DNA from: DAOTXR01 sp034435375
GTDB taxonomy: Bacteria; Chloroflexota; Anaerolineae; Aggregatilineales; UBA3940
Length of the DNA stretch: 64,000 nucleotides
Assembly (NCBI GenBank): GCA_034435375.1
Contig: DAOTXR010000048.1
Coordinates: 62,001 to 126,000, forward strand
Direction: 5' to 3'
Shown here in pieces: positions 26,376 to 34,228 of this stretch (its first letter is position 1; each line of letters opens with the position of its first letter). The translations under genes and the position numbers were made by a program. The notes beneath the pieces are model-generated. The model worked only from the letters and a program-made list of their open reading frames with translations, had not been told where the DNA came from and did not search any database.

Positions 26376-27295
26376 AGCCCAGTTGGGCGCAACAGGCCCT
26401 GGCTGGATTGGCCGTCCTGTTCGTGGTTGGAGTGACGGTCGTGGGGGGCGTGATTCTGGCTCTAAGTGACAATCCGGAGGTCGCAGACCAGTCTCCCTCG
26501 GCTACTGTGTATCGGATTCCCACTCTGGTGGCGACCACACCAGTTCCCACGGTAATCCCAACAGCTTACATCTTTCCCACAGCGACAAATCCCTTGCCAA
26601 CTACCGCACCACCCGCGGTCACGCCTGTCGTCCCACAGCCGACCTTGTCGTCACCTACGCAGGCAACGTGTCGGGTGGCGGTAGGCTGGGTGCCTTATAC
26701 CGTCCAGCCGGGCGACACCCTATTCCAGATCGGGCTGCGCTACAATCTCACCGTAGATCAGATCAGGTACGGCAACTGTCTGACCTCGGATGCGCTCGAT
26801 GCCGGACAGGTCATCTTCGTTCCACCGGTAACGCCATCTCTCTCACCCACCCCATTCCGGATGACTCCGGTGGTCACTGGGGCAGCGACCATGGCCGTTC
26901 CTCAGGCGTCAGCTGCACCTACAGCCACGGAAACTCCCATCAGCACAGCCACGCCACCAGGCCCCATTGGTTTTGACGGCATCTGCTCAGACACAGGTTC
27001 GACGATTACCAGCCCAACCGTCGGCGCGATCTTGAGCGGCATCGTGCCATTCTATGGGACGGCCACACATCCGAACTTCCAGTTCTACAAGCTGGAGATC
27101 CGGCAGGAAGGCTACTCGACTTCTGCCGATTTCCTCACCTTCCTCACCAGTGAGGAACAGGTAATCAACGGGCGGCTGGGTGAGCTAGACACCACCGCGT
27201 TTAGGAACGGCGAATACTGGATTCGCCTGGTCGTTGTGGATAACACTGGCAACTACCCAGAGCGTTGCTCGATTCTGTATACGATCCAGAATTGA
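26372..27295 (+). CDS. Membrane-anchored LysM-domain protein
   Basis: 307 residues. The GTG start overlaps the preceding stop (GTGA). One N-terminal membrane helix (about 10-33), Thr/Pro-rich linkers, a LysM domain (about 108-150, YTVQPGDTLFQIGLRYNLTV), a second Thr/Pro linker, and a C-terminal beta domain (about 205-305) with a Cys pair. LysM binds peptidoglycan. Coupling to the pseudo-kinase suggests a cell-wall sensing pair, which is inference. Confidence 0.85.
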   Translation: MKPSWAQQALAGLAVLFVVGVTVVGGVILALSDNPEVADQSPSATVYRIPTLVATTPVPTVIPTAYIFPTATNPLPTTAPPAVTPVVPQPTLSSPTQATCRVAVGWVPYTVQPGDTLFQIGLRYNLTVDQIRYGNCLTSDALDAGQVIFVPPVTPSLSPTPFRMTPVVTGAATMAVPQASAAPTATETPISTATPPGPIGFDGICSDTGSTITSPTVGAILSGIVPFYGTATHPNFQFYKLEIRQEGYSTSADFLTFLTSEEQVINGRLGELDTTAFRNGEYWIRLVVVDNTGNYPERCSILYTIQN

Positions 27296-27307
27296 TTGCG
27301 TTCTGCC

Positions 27308-28534
27308 TCACGTGACGAACTCACGGCTCTGGGCATGCTGTTGCCATGAACCGTCCCGGAGTATCTCTGCGATGGCATCCATAGCTAGGCGCACTTCCTC
27401 ATCACTGTTGTAGAAGTGTGGCGAGATACGTATCCCCGCGCCGGGGCGGTAGTCGACCAGGATGTTGCGGGCGATCAGTTCCCGTGAGACTTCATAGGCA
27501 TGTGGTGGATCGACTGTTACAGTGCCGCCGCGCTTGGCGGGGTCGCGTGGTGTGTGTACAGGATAACCCGCTGCATCCGCTTGTTCGATCATCAGCGCCG
27601 TTTGGCGCATTGACTTCCGCCGGATGTCTTCCACACCAACCTTAGCAATCACGTCTATGCCAGGCTGGACTGCATAAAGATTAGGGATGCCGGGCGTGCC
27701 ATTCAGGAAGCGGAAGGCGTCTTCGCGGAAATCGATGTCGCCCACATCGAAGTCAAAAGGCCGCCGGTGAGCCATCCAGCCGGTCAGCTTGGGGCGTGCT
27801 GTCTTCAGATGATCCTCACGTGCGTAGAGATACACTCCGCCTGGGCCGCCACACATCCACTTGAGCACGCCGCCCAAATAGTAGTCGGCGCCGATCTGTT
27901 GCACATCCAACGGGATAATACCCCCAGCATGGTACCCATCGACGATTACCGTTGCACCAAAGTGGTGAGCTCTGGCCGTGATAGCCTGCACGTCTACAAT
28001 GTAGGCGCTGCGAAATAGTACATGGCTAGGAATCACCAGGAGGGTATGCTCGTCAATGGCATCAATGATGCGCTCATCAGGTACAGTGATGCCGCCGTCT
28101 TCGCTCTGGACCATATACAACTTGATGTGAGAGGGCAACATTCCACGCAGCACGTAATATACCGAGGGGAAAATGCCTCCTTCGATCACTACCTTGTTGC
28201 GAGGCCCTTCGAAGTCGAAGCATGTCAGCAGGATGCCAATCGCCAACGAGATGTTCATATGCATCGAGACAGTGTTAGGCGGCGCACCGATAATGGCTCC
28301 CACCTTATCACCCACCTTGATGTTCAAATCCCACCAGCCCTCGGCCCAGGCTCGAATGCCCCGTGTGGCCCACATGTCGGCATAGTCACGCAGGCTGTCA
28401 TATACACCGCGCGGCATGGCCCCCAGCGAGTTGCTAATCAGGTAGGTCGTCTGGCTGAGGATGGGGAATTCGTCGCGCCACTTCAACAACGGGTCGGTCA
28501 TGACATTCTTCTGATCGTAGACTGGGATGTCCAT
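27308..28534 (-). CDS. Kynureninase-like class V PLP enzyme, putative RiPP-pathway member
   Basis: 408 residues, complete fold-type I PLP protein. Lys225 (GGVLKWMCGG) should form the Schiff base and Asp199/His202 (VDGYHAGG) contact the cofactor, as in kynureninase and PvdN-type enzymes. Ribosome-binding site AGGAGAG. It is the last gene of the minus-strand run from the small leader-domain genes at 31855-30913, 72 nt after the DUF362 gene. No other kynurenine-pathway gene is nearby, so free-kynurenine metabolism is not supported by context. A peptide-tailoring role is a hypothesis based on synteny. Confidence 0.85.
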   Translation of the reverse strand: MDIPVYDQKNVMTDPLLKWRDEFPILSQTTYLISNSLGAMPRGVYDSLRDYADMWATRGIRAWAEGWWDLNIKVGDKVGAIIGAPPNTVSMHMNISLAIGILLTCFDFEGPRNKVVIEGGIFPSVYYVLRGMLPSHIKLYMVQSEDGGITVPDERIIDAIDEHTLLVIPSHVLFRSAYIVDVQAITARAHHFGATVIVDGYHAGGIIPLDVQQIGADYYLGGVLKWMCGGPGGVYLYAREDHLKTARPKLTGWMAHRRPFDFDVGDIDFREDAFRFLNGTPGIPNLYAVQPGIDVIAKVGVEDIRRKSMRQTALMIEQADAAGYPVHTPRDPAKRGGTVTVDPPHAYEVSRELIARNILVDYRPGAGIRISPHFYNSDEEVRLAMDAIAEILRDGSWQQHAQSREFVT

Positions 28535-28606
28535 GTGCTCTCCTGTCGTCTCAGCGTTGCCCCGAAAAGGCTTGTCTTGGAGAATAGGCGTTAGTCAACC
28601 CCAAAG

Positions 28607-29764
28607 TCACGGGTGACCAACCTCCGAATCCAAAGGTGGCACAAAAGGTAGCTCTTTGAGCTTCTCAAGCAAACGATCCCGTGACAAACTTGCTGAGCGG
28701 AACAGCCAGGGCATTGTCGGTGGGGCAGCAAAATCAGTCTGCACCGCCTCCACTCGCTCGTCGATGGTCTCGGTATGCAGTGAATGCGCATTGCCAGCCA
28801 ACACGTACCAGAACTGCGGCACCAGATACGGTGAGTAACCCATGCAGCGGGTTCCTACACCGTCACACGCAACGGGATCAGTGCTGGCTACCAAAACCCC
28901 GGCCTGTCTCACTTTGCCATCCAGGGGGCCATTACCTTCCACACCTATGATGCCATCGATAATGCACAGATCAGGTGGCAAGGTAGACACCAAATCGGCG
29001 ATCACACGTGGAATGCTTGCCCAATGCAACGTGTTTTTAGGATAACCATACACTGCGCCAGGCAGAACGCCGAACAAGTTCTTCATGCACAGTGTCACAC
29101 CAGCCCAGTGGTGGGCTTTGAGCTTGGCGAGTGACACAAACACGTCTACCTCATCCAGAAGGCGTGGCACGGCCACAGCTTCGAATGTCCATCCGTTGCG
29201 GACTGGCTTCACGACTGTGTCTTCTATGTTCAGGTCGATGAAGCGGCAGAACGGCATCTGGTCCAGCACCTCTTGCAACCCAGACACGCACAGCAGGCGT
29301 TCGCTGTCGCGCTCATTGCCCGACCCATCCGCCAGGATGATCTCGGATCGCGGCCACAGAGTGCGAAGAGCCTTGATCAGGGCGCACAGGAAGGCCGGTG
29401 TCGGTGTGATATGTCGATCTGGAGGGCAGGCCTGGATCAACCCCACCTTGATCAGCACTCGCTCAACACTACCGAAATGGCTACGAAGGCCCAACGGTTC
29501 AAGCAACTTGTGAAGGGATCGATCCAGAGCAGCGGGCGTGTAGTCGGAGCTGGTGGTCAGGCTGACGGGCGCAGCCGCATGGTCGATAGGTGGTGCGCTG
29601 TCCAGCAATGCAGCGACCCGGTCACGCCCGAAGTCGAAGCCACGCAGGTAAAGGTCGGCTACGTTGGGCGCTAACTGTGTCAGCCGGTCAAAGGAGCGCC
29701 ACCGGGAGAAGGGAATACGGCTCGGCAGCAGCTCGTCAGAGTGATGATTGCGTGTGCTGTCCAT
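28607..29764 (-). CDS. DUF362-domain protein, putative RiPP-pathway member
   Basis: 385 residues. DUF362 features: VLIKVGLIQACPP near residue 105, IILADGSGNERDSERL near 140, VFVSLAKLKAHHWAGVTLCM near 215, and DLCIIDGIIGVEGNGP near 270. DUF362 is functionally uncharacterised. No [4Fe-4S] ferredoxin module is attached, unlike some family members. The start ATG 29764 lies 85 nt inside the upstream toroid gene, an unusually long overlap that implies coupled expression. Its membership of the peptide cluster rests on gene order. Confidence 0.85.
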   Translation of the reverse strand: MDSTRNHHSDELLPSRIPFSRWRSFDRLTQLAPNVADLYLRGFDFGRDRVAALLDSAPPIDHAAAPVSLTTSSDYTPAALDRSLHKLLEPLGLRSHFGSVERVLIKVGLIQACPPDRHITPTPAFLCALIKALRTLWPRSEIILADGSGNERDSERLLCVSGLQEVLDQMPFCRFIDLNIEDTVVKPVRNGWTFEAVAVPRLLDEVDVFVSLAKLKAHHWAGVTLCMKNLFGVLPGAVYGYPKNTLHWASIPRVIADLVSTLPPDLCIIDGIIGVEGNGPLDGKVRQAGVLVASTDPVACDGVGTRCMGYSPYLVPQFWYVLAGNAHSLHTETIDERVEAVQTDFAAPPTMPWLFRSASLSRDRLLEKLKELPFVPPLDSEVGHP

Positions 29765-30666
29765 AGGAGATTATCTTTCCACAGGCCGTCGCGCCCCTGA
29801 CTGTCTAGGAGCATTCGGACCAGCGTGTGTTGCACATCAGGGGCGGTTTGCCAGGCAGTGAGAGCATGCAGCGCCATGGCCGCTGTATAAGGCGGGCAAT
29901 TCTCGGTCGTTGGGCTGGCCCATGCATGGCGGCAGTAGTCTGTCAGATAGCTTAAACCCTGCCTGGCGAAGATGGTGTCAGATGAGATGCCCATCGCCTT
30001 CAGCGCGATCAGCACCCAGGCAGTAACATCCGGGGTTGCGTCCTGGGGGATATCGAGCATAATTGGCGCATGGCTATTCCATCCCCCACTCTCGCATTGC
30101 ATGTCCAAGAAGAAACCCTCGATGTTGTCTCTCACCGAGGTCGGCAGACGCTCAGCAGCACTCAGGGCGATGGCTGCTAACGCAGTTGGCTCGGAGAAGG
30201 GCCACGATGTCGTGTTCCAACTCCACCCCCCGGTGGGATGCTGATTCTTGAACAGCCACACCAGGGCATTCTCAGGACATGCCAGACCAGCGGCAGACAG
30301 AGCAATCGCGGCATTGGCGGTACGGATGTCGCTGGGAAAGTCCAGGCTGTGCGACCAGCCGCCATCGGAGTTCTGCCGTGCGAGCAGCCAACCAACGGCA
30401 TCCTCAGCAACTCTGGCGAAATAGTCGGCGCCGCTCAGGGCAACAATGGCCCAGCAGGTAGTCTCGATAGAAGCCTGCTGGCTGTGTGTGGTGGAACCCC
30501 ACGCACCTGAGAGGCGATGATCTGTTAATGCCTGTCTTGCTGTTTCGGTGACCGTAATGCACTCGTCAAGCGGAAAAGACAATCCTGCCCCCTGCAGTTC
30601 CTCAAGCAGCGCCAGAATCGCCAACAGGCACACAGCCCTGTGCCAATCTATCACAGGGCTGTGCAC
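29680..30666 (-). CDS. Alpha/alpha-toroid (prenyltransferase/squalene-oxidase repeat) protein, putative RiPP-pathway member
   Basis: 328 residues. Four repeats with QW-like cores are visible: NSDGGWSHSLDFP, HPTGGWSWNTTSWPF, CESGGWNSHAPI and SQGRDGLWKDNLLW. They mark the alpha/alpha barrel shared by squalene-hopene cyclases and protein prenyltransferase beta subunits. The DxDD catalytic motif of squalene-hopene cyclase is not seen and the chain is half its length. The start is uncertain: GTG 30666 has no clear ribosome-binding site and the frame is open 33 nt further upstream. First gene after the leader-domain genes. Confidence 0.75.
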   Translation of the reverse strand: MHSPVIDWHRAVCLLAILALLEELQGAGLSFPLDECITVTETARQALTDHRLSGAWGSTTHSQQASIETTCWAIVALSGADYFARVAEDAVGWLLARQNSDGGWSHSLDFPSDIRTANAAIALSAAGLACPENALVWLFKNQHPTGGWSWNTTSWPFSEPTALAAIALSAAERLPTSVRDNIEGFFLDMQCESGGWNSHAPIMLDIPQDATPDVTAWVLIALKAMGISSDTIFARQGLSYLTDYCRHAWASPTTENCPPYTAAMALHALTAWQTAPDVQHTLVRMLLDSQGRDGLWKDNLLWTAHAIITLTSCCRAVFPSPGGAPLTG

Positions 30667-30752
30667 TAAGACTCTGGCTGCCGCCAGCTGCCTGTGTGCC
30701 TACATGACCCTTTCCAAGTTCTCATCGGAACAGGGGTCGCGGGCAGAGTCGT

Positions 30753-30774
30753 AAAAACCTAACAAGCAGTTAGG
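30753..30774 (-). terminator. Attenuator between the small leader-domain genes and the enzyme genes
   Basis: Minus strand: CCTAAC-TGCTT-GTTAGG followed by TTTTT (30774-30753). The short 6-bp stem suggests partial termination, giving abundant precursor mRNA and less enzyme mRNA. Confidence 0.55.
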
Positions 30775-30912
30775 GCTTTCTACGGTTGAATTGTTGAACT
30801 CAATCCAACTGTGCCCGATCATTCCCACCCCTGGACCTGTGATGTTGTTGAAGAAAGGAGTTCTATGGAGATCAGACACCCTGGATCAGACAGGTTCTCA
30901 GAGCCTTCTCCC

Positions 30913-31152
30913 TTAGCTGCTTGTCCAGCCACCCCAACCGCCAAACCCTAAGCCGCCGGTCAGGCGGGAGATACGCTGCTCCAGGTCGCTGGACAGGCTG
31001 TCAAAGTCAGCGTCTGAGATGCCTTTGAGCAGCTCAATCTCCTCTTTGGTGAGGTTGTATTCGGCCAGAGCTGTCTCGGGATCTGTGGCCAACGTCTCAC
31101 GAAACTGCTTGTCGATGACAGCTCGACCAATGATCTTCTGTATGTTCTCCAT
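30913..31152 (-). CDS. Putative RiPP precursor, copy 3 (Gly/Trp-rich tail)
   Basis: 79 residues, ATG 31152 with GGGAGAG five to six bases upstream. Leader-like region (about 1-62): IIGRAVIDKQFRETL, then DPETALAEYNLTKEE, then an amphipathic DFDSLSSDLEQRISR. Tail after the last Arg: LTGGLGFGGWGGWTSS. The leader matches the type I know as Franean1_4349-family putative RiPP precursors and recalls Nif11-like leaders; this naming is from memory. The tail has two Trp, one Phe, many Gly and a terminal TSS. Closely related to the gene at 31297-31536. Confidence 0.75.
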   Translation of the reverse strand: MENIQKIIGRAVIDKQFRETLATDPETALAEYNLTKEEIELLKGISDADFDSLSSDLEQRISRLTGGLGFGGWGGWTSS

Positions 31153-31296
31153 ATTATCTCTCCCTGAAAAGCTGCCCGTCCGATTCGCCTGTGCCGAGGC
31201 GTAGTTCGGCCAGCACATTCAGCTAATACGGAATTGTAGAAAATGGGAGCAACTGCCGCCTGTTCCACAGTCTCTATCCTGCGGATTCGGTTGACG

Positions 31297-31536
31297 CTAA
31301 CTGCTTGTGTTGCCGCTCCAACCGCCAAAACCTATACCCAGACGAGAAATACGTCCCTCCAAGTCCCCGGCCAGGTTGTCAAATCCGGCGTCGGACAGAC
31401 TCCTGAGCAAGGTATTTTCCTCTTCAGAGAGGTCGTACTCTGCCACAGCTTTTTCAAAGTCGCTGGCTAACTGTTTACGAAACTGCTCATCTGCGATGGC
31501 GCGACCAATGATCTTCTGAATCTTCTCACTCACCAT
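31297..31536 (-). CDS. Putative RiPP precursor, copy 2 (Gly/Trp-rich tail)
   Basis: 79 residues, ATG 31536 with AAAGGAG upstream. Same layout as the 30913-31152 product: IIGRAIADEQFRKQL, then DFEKAVAEYDLSEEE, then DLEGRISR. Tail: LGIGFGGWSGNTSS. The leader is highly conserved between the two; the tails share the GFGGW core and the TSS end but differ around them, the pattern expected for a recognised leader and a diversifying core. It overlaps the upstream gene by 11 nt. Confidence 0.75.
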   Translation of the reverse strand: MVSEKIQKIIGRAIADEQFRKQLASDFEKAVAEYDLSEEENTLLRSLSDAGFDNLAGDLEGRISRLGIGFGGWSGNTSS

Positions 31537-31855
31537 GTCTGGGTTGCTCCTTTGGCTGCTCAGCTTCCGTGATGACGTTGTGCTGGGAACTTTTCTGTTT
31601 ACCCCCCTCCCTTCTGGACAGTTGGCCAGCCAAATCCCGCGCCAGCTCTTCAAACGCAGCACGGTTGAAACTCCTCAAGAGTCTCAGCTCTCCCCTGGTC
31701 AGCGTGTACCCCTCAAGTGCTCTGTTGGGATCGGTGAACAGCAGATCACGGAATCCCTTATCCATCACAGCACGACCAATGAGAGCATGGATCGTCTCAC
31801 TATTAACCTGGGGTGCCCGATCCATGGACGATGCTGCAACCTCCTGTCTCGCCAT
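31526..31855 (-). CDS. Leader-domain paralogue without a Gly/Trp tail (copy 1 of the precursor family)
   Basis: 109 residues. The middle matches the two following genes (ALIGRAVMDKGFRDLLFTDP, then ALEGYTLTRGELRLLRSF). It has an extra N-terminal stretch of about 17 residues, and after QLSRREGG it ends in a hydrophilic Gln/Lys/Glu-rich tail. No Trp-rich core is present, so it may act as a leader-only or chaperone protein, or encode a different product. The start is not certain: ATG 31855 has a weak GTGAG; AGGAGG lies inside the ORF, 14 nt before an internal ATG at 31825. Confidence 0.65.
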   Translation of the reverse strand: MARQEVAASSMDRAPQVNSETIHALIGRAVMDKGFRDLLFTDPNRALEGYTLTRGELRLLRSFNRAAFEELARDLAGQLSRREGGKQKSSQHNVITEAEQPKEQPRHGE

Positions 31856-31866
31856 CTCACGCTGGA

Positions 31867-31887
31867 GACCTGCTCTGATGGCAGGTC
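31867..31887 (-). other. 5' hairpin at the start of the RiPP-cluster transcript
   Basis: GACCTGC pairs perfectly with GCAGGTC around a 7-nt loop. It lies at the predicted 5' end of the mRNA and 11 nt before the first start codon. It could protect the transcript from decay or modulate translation. Confidence 0.45.
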
Positions 31888-31895
31888 TATCCTAA

Positions 31896-31924
31896 AGGAT
31901 ACAGAAAAAGGGAGTTCTTGCCAA
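31896..31924 (-). promoter_or_regulatory. Promoter of the putative RiPP cluster
   Basis: Minus strand: TTGGCA at 31924-31919, 17-nt spacer, TATCCT at 31901-31896. The predicted start is near 31889, giving a leader of about 34 nt. The remaining sequence from 31925 to 32135 shows no convincing gene. Confidence 0.5.
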
Positions 31925-32135
31925 TGATCTAAAACTTCAGGCAAACTGGTTGCCCCCGGTCTCAACATGGATAGCCTCACGCGGAGTATTGTGATCACAG
32001 TACTGGCCGCGACAGCCCTCGCACTTCTGCTCAGAGATGGCTCATGATTTTATCTCCAGCCTCCGACCCCAGCGGAAGAATAGTCTCCTGAGGTGAGACC
32101 CCACCCCGGTCCGGTGTAGACCTGCCTTAACGCAA

Positions 32136-32162
32136 CAGGGCCGCTTCATGAGAGCGGCCCTG
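32136..32162 (-). terminator. Terminator hairpin after the RRM gene
   Basis: CAGGGCCGCT pairs with AGCGGCCCTG around a 7-nt loop, a perfect 10-bp stem 26 nt after the RRM stop. On the minus strand it is followed by TTGCGTT, a weak T tract. Confidence 0.6.
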
Positions 32163-32187
32163 CCACCGATGCATCTGATCGCCTACT

Positions 32188-32490
32188 TTACCAGTTATCT
32201 TGACCACGGCGAGAGCCGCCGCGGTCACCGCGCTCGTCGCGTGGGCGGGCTAGGTCAACTTTGAGCGTGCGACCGCCAAATGCCGCGCCGTTCATGCCGC
32301 TCAAAGCTTTGTTTGCCTCTTCGTCCGTGCTCATCTCGACGAAACCGAAGCCCCGCGAGCGGCCTGTCTCGCGGTCGGTGATGATGCGAGAGCTGACCAC
32401 GGTGCCGAATGGCTCGAAAGCCTCGCGCAGCTCGTCTTCAGTGGTGGTATAGGGCAGGTTGCCTATATAAAGCCTGTTAGACACAGCCAA
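32188..32490 (-). CDS. RRM-type RNA-binding protein
   Basis: 100 residues: one RNA-recognition motif with RNP2 (RLYIGNLPY, about 6-14) and RNP1 (RGFGFVEM, about 46-53), then a short Arg/Gly/Asp-rich tail. This is the cyanobacterial Rbp layout, also found in Chloroflexota, often cold-induced. TTG start at 32490 with AAAGGA upstream. It probably binds single-stranded RNA in the cytosol. Monocistronic with an unusually long leader. Confidence 0.94.
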   Translation of the reverse strand: MAVSNRLYIGNLPYTTTEDELREAFEPFGTVVSSRIITDRETGRSRGFGFVEMSTDEEANKALSGMNGAAFGGRTLKVDLARPRDERGDRGGSRRGQDNW

Positions 32491-32686
32491 AGGTTCCTTT
32501 CGAAAGACTTACCATTGCTCGTTGAGCGGGCGAGCGCCGCCGGGTAACAATCACTGCCGGGACGTAAGCCCTCGGTCGCTGCCTGTGGCCCTCGTGGTGT
32601 CAGGCTACCCATGCTGTCCACGAGTGGTATCTGTCTGACCTATCTGTCTCCTGCCCTTCTCCTCTAACTCGTGCAAAACTATTACT
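32491..32686 (-). promoter_or_regulatory. Long 5' leader of the RRM gene
   Basis: About 195 nt lie between the predicted start and the TTG codon. It contains GC-rich self-complementary stretches and, at 32506-32497, the palindrome CTTTCGAAAG overlapping the AAAGGA ribosome-binding site. The layout recalls cold-shock mRNAs whose leaders control translation; function is inferred. Confidence 0.4.
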
Positions 32687-32692
32687 CGCAGA

Positions 32693-32721
32693 ATCCTAGC
32701 CGACTCCGCCTTTCGTGTCAA
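32693..32721 (-). promoter_or_regulatory. Promoter of the RRM gene
   Basis: Minus strand: TTGACA at 32721-32716, 17-nt spacer, TAGGAT at 32698-32693. Confidence 0.65.
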
Positions 32722-32848
32722 TTCGGCCTAAGCCGGATGATAGGGCATTATCCTTCTCGCACTTGTCGCCAGGCAAGAGAGCCTATATGATGGGGGGTGC
32801 ACCACACCATGCAGTGTGAGTGTGGCTTTCTTGCTAGCGATATTTCAC

Positions 32849-32854
32849 TATAAT
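32849..32854 (+). promoter_or_regulatory. -10 element of the SH3b gene
   Basis: A perfect TATAAT lies 57 nt upstream of the GTG start at 32912; the -35 (around 32825) is weak. The rest of 32722-32848 shows nothing recognisable. Confidence 0.45.
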
Positions 32855-32911
32855 CTTAGTCAGGATGAGACTCTTTCGTCTATGGTCACAAGCGTGCTCA
32901 CGGAGGGACCT

Positions 32912-34171
32912 GTGAAAGATTCAATCGTTGCAAACAGGGACCGTTGGCTGGGGATAACGTTAGCAGTGGTTTTGCTGTTCTCCCTGTTCGCGCCGATGGC
33001 CCTTCGTCCAGTAGCTGCCCAGACGACTACTGCCACTGCGATAGTCACCGCACCCAAGCTGAACGTCCGTTCAGGTCCCGGCGCGGGCTACGATGTCGTA
33101 GGTGTGGTATCGAACGGTGAAGTGCTGACCCTGTTGGGCCGTGATAGCACTGGGGGGTGGGTGAAAGTGACCACTGCCGCTGGTCTGTCTGGCTGGGTAA
33201 CCACCCTGTACATTTCCAGCAGCACACCGATCTCCAGCCTGCCCACCTTAGCTAGCACCGAGCCACAAGCACAAGTGACCGCGCCGGCGCTCAACATGCG
33301 GGTTGGCCCTGGCACCTCCTTTCCGGTTGTGACGGTGCTTCAGCAAGGCGACTACGTGAACTTGCTAGGCCGTAATGAGAATGGAGCTTGGCTATATGCT
33401 CGTGCTTCGGGTGGCTACACAGGTTGGGTCGCATCGGGTGAAGTGGCGAGCACTGTCCTGATCAGCAGCCTGCCGGTGACAGGCGTTACCGGCCAGCAAG
33501 GGGGGACTGTGCCATCGGGGCCGGTCGTCGCGCCGACGCTGATTGTGCCCACGCCACAGGTACCGCTCGTGCCAGGAGCGCCGGGCGCTACTGCGGCGGC
33601 TCCTCGTGGCACGCCAGTCGCGCCGGGGATGCTGGTAACGCCAGTAGCGCCAGTGCCTACACCAGCAGCGCCTGTTTCGCCTGTCGTCCCCAGTGGTGCG
33701 GTGGCCGTGGTGAATGCTGGGACGCTCAATGTACGCTCTGGCCCTGGGCCGGGCTTCAGTGTGGTCCTCCAGCTCAAGCAAGGCGACTTCCTGACGATGG
33801 TGGGGCGCGATAGTCTAAGCTCGTGGATCGAGGTGATACTCCCCAACGGAGCCAGGGGATGGGTGAGTTACTTTTACATCACCCCTATGATCTCGGTGCT
33901 CAACCTCCCGGTGACGGCTCGTTATCAGCCAGTCGCGCAAGTGAGAACCAGTGTGCTGAATGTGCGCTCCGGCCCCGGCGTATGGTTCCCTGTGATGACA
34001 ACGGCAACAGAGAATCAGTACCTTACACTGCTGGGACGCATTCCGGACAGCACATGGTTTAAGGTGTTGGTTGACGGCAAGGAAGGCTGGGTTGATGCGA
34101 GCTTCGTGATCACGGCCTATCCGCTCAAGGACTTGCCTGTGATCAGGATGTCTGAGGAAGTGTTCGGCTAA
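32912..34171 (+). CDS. Secreted protein with four bacterial SH3 domains
   Basis: 419 residues from GTG 32912, chosen because GGAGGG ends four bases upstream and the product then opens with a clean signal peptide ending ...VAAQ. Four SH3b domains are recognised by LNVRSGPG-like cores (LNVRSGPGAGY, LNMRVGPGTSF, LNVRSGPGPGF, LNVRSGPGVWF). A Val/Pro/Ala-rich linker separates the second and third. SH3b domains usually bind cell-wall peptides. No catalytic domain is attached. Confidence 0.9.
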   Translation: MKDSIVANRDRWLGITLAVVLLFSLFAPMALRPVAAQTTTATAIVTAPKLNVRSGPGAGYDVVGVVSNGEVLTLLGRDSTGGWVKVTTAAGLSGWVTTLYISSSTPISSLPTLASTEPQAQVTAPALNMRVGPGTSFPVVTVLQQGDYVNLLGRNENGAWLYARASGGYTGWVASGEVASTVLISSLPVTGVTGQQGGTVPSGPVVAPTLIVPTPQVPLVPGAPGATAAAPRGTPVAPGMLVTPVAPVPTPAAPVSPVVPSGAVAVVNAGTLNVRSGPGPGFSVVLQLKQGDFLTMVGRDSLSSWIEVILPNGARGWVSYFYITPMISVLNLPVTARYQPVAQVRTSVLNVRSGPGVWFPVMTTATENQYLTLLGRIPDSTWFKVLVDGKEGWVDASFVITAYPLKDLPVIRMSEEVFG

Positions 34172-34228
34172 GCGTCCGACTGAGAAGCGTTCTTGGCCAC
34201 AAGCTGCGAGCCTCCAAAACTGCGTGAT

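Noticed and set aside
27308..28534. Kynurenine catabolism as the role of the PLP enzyme
   Set aside because: No tryptophan dioxygenase, kynurenine formamidase or anthranilate genes are nearby. The gene is the distal member of the putative RiPP run, so context favours a different role.
31967..32047. 26-codon plus-strand ORF encoding a hydrophobic peptide (MDSLTRSIVITVLAATALAL...)
   Set aside because: Looks like a one-helix peptide, but there is no ribosome-binding site or promoter and it lies antisense in the promoter region of the RiPP cluster. Chance ORF more likely.
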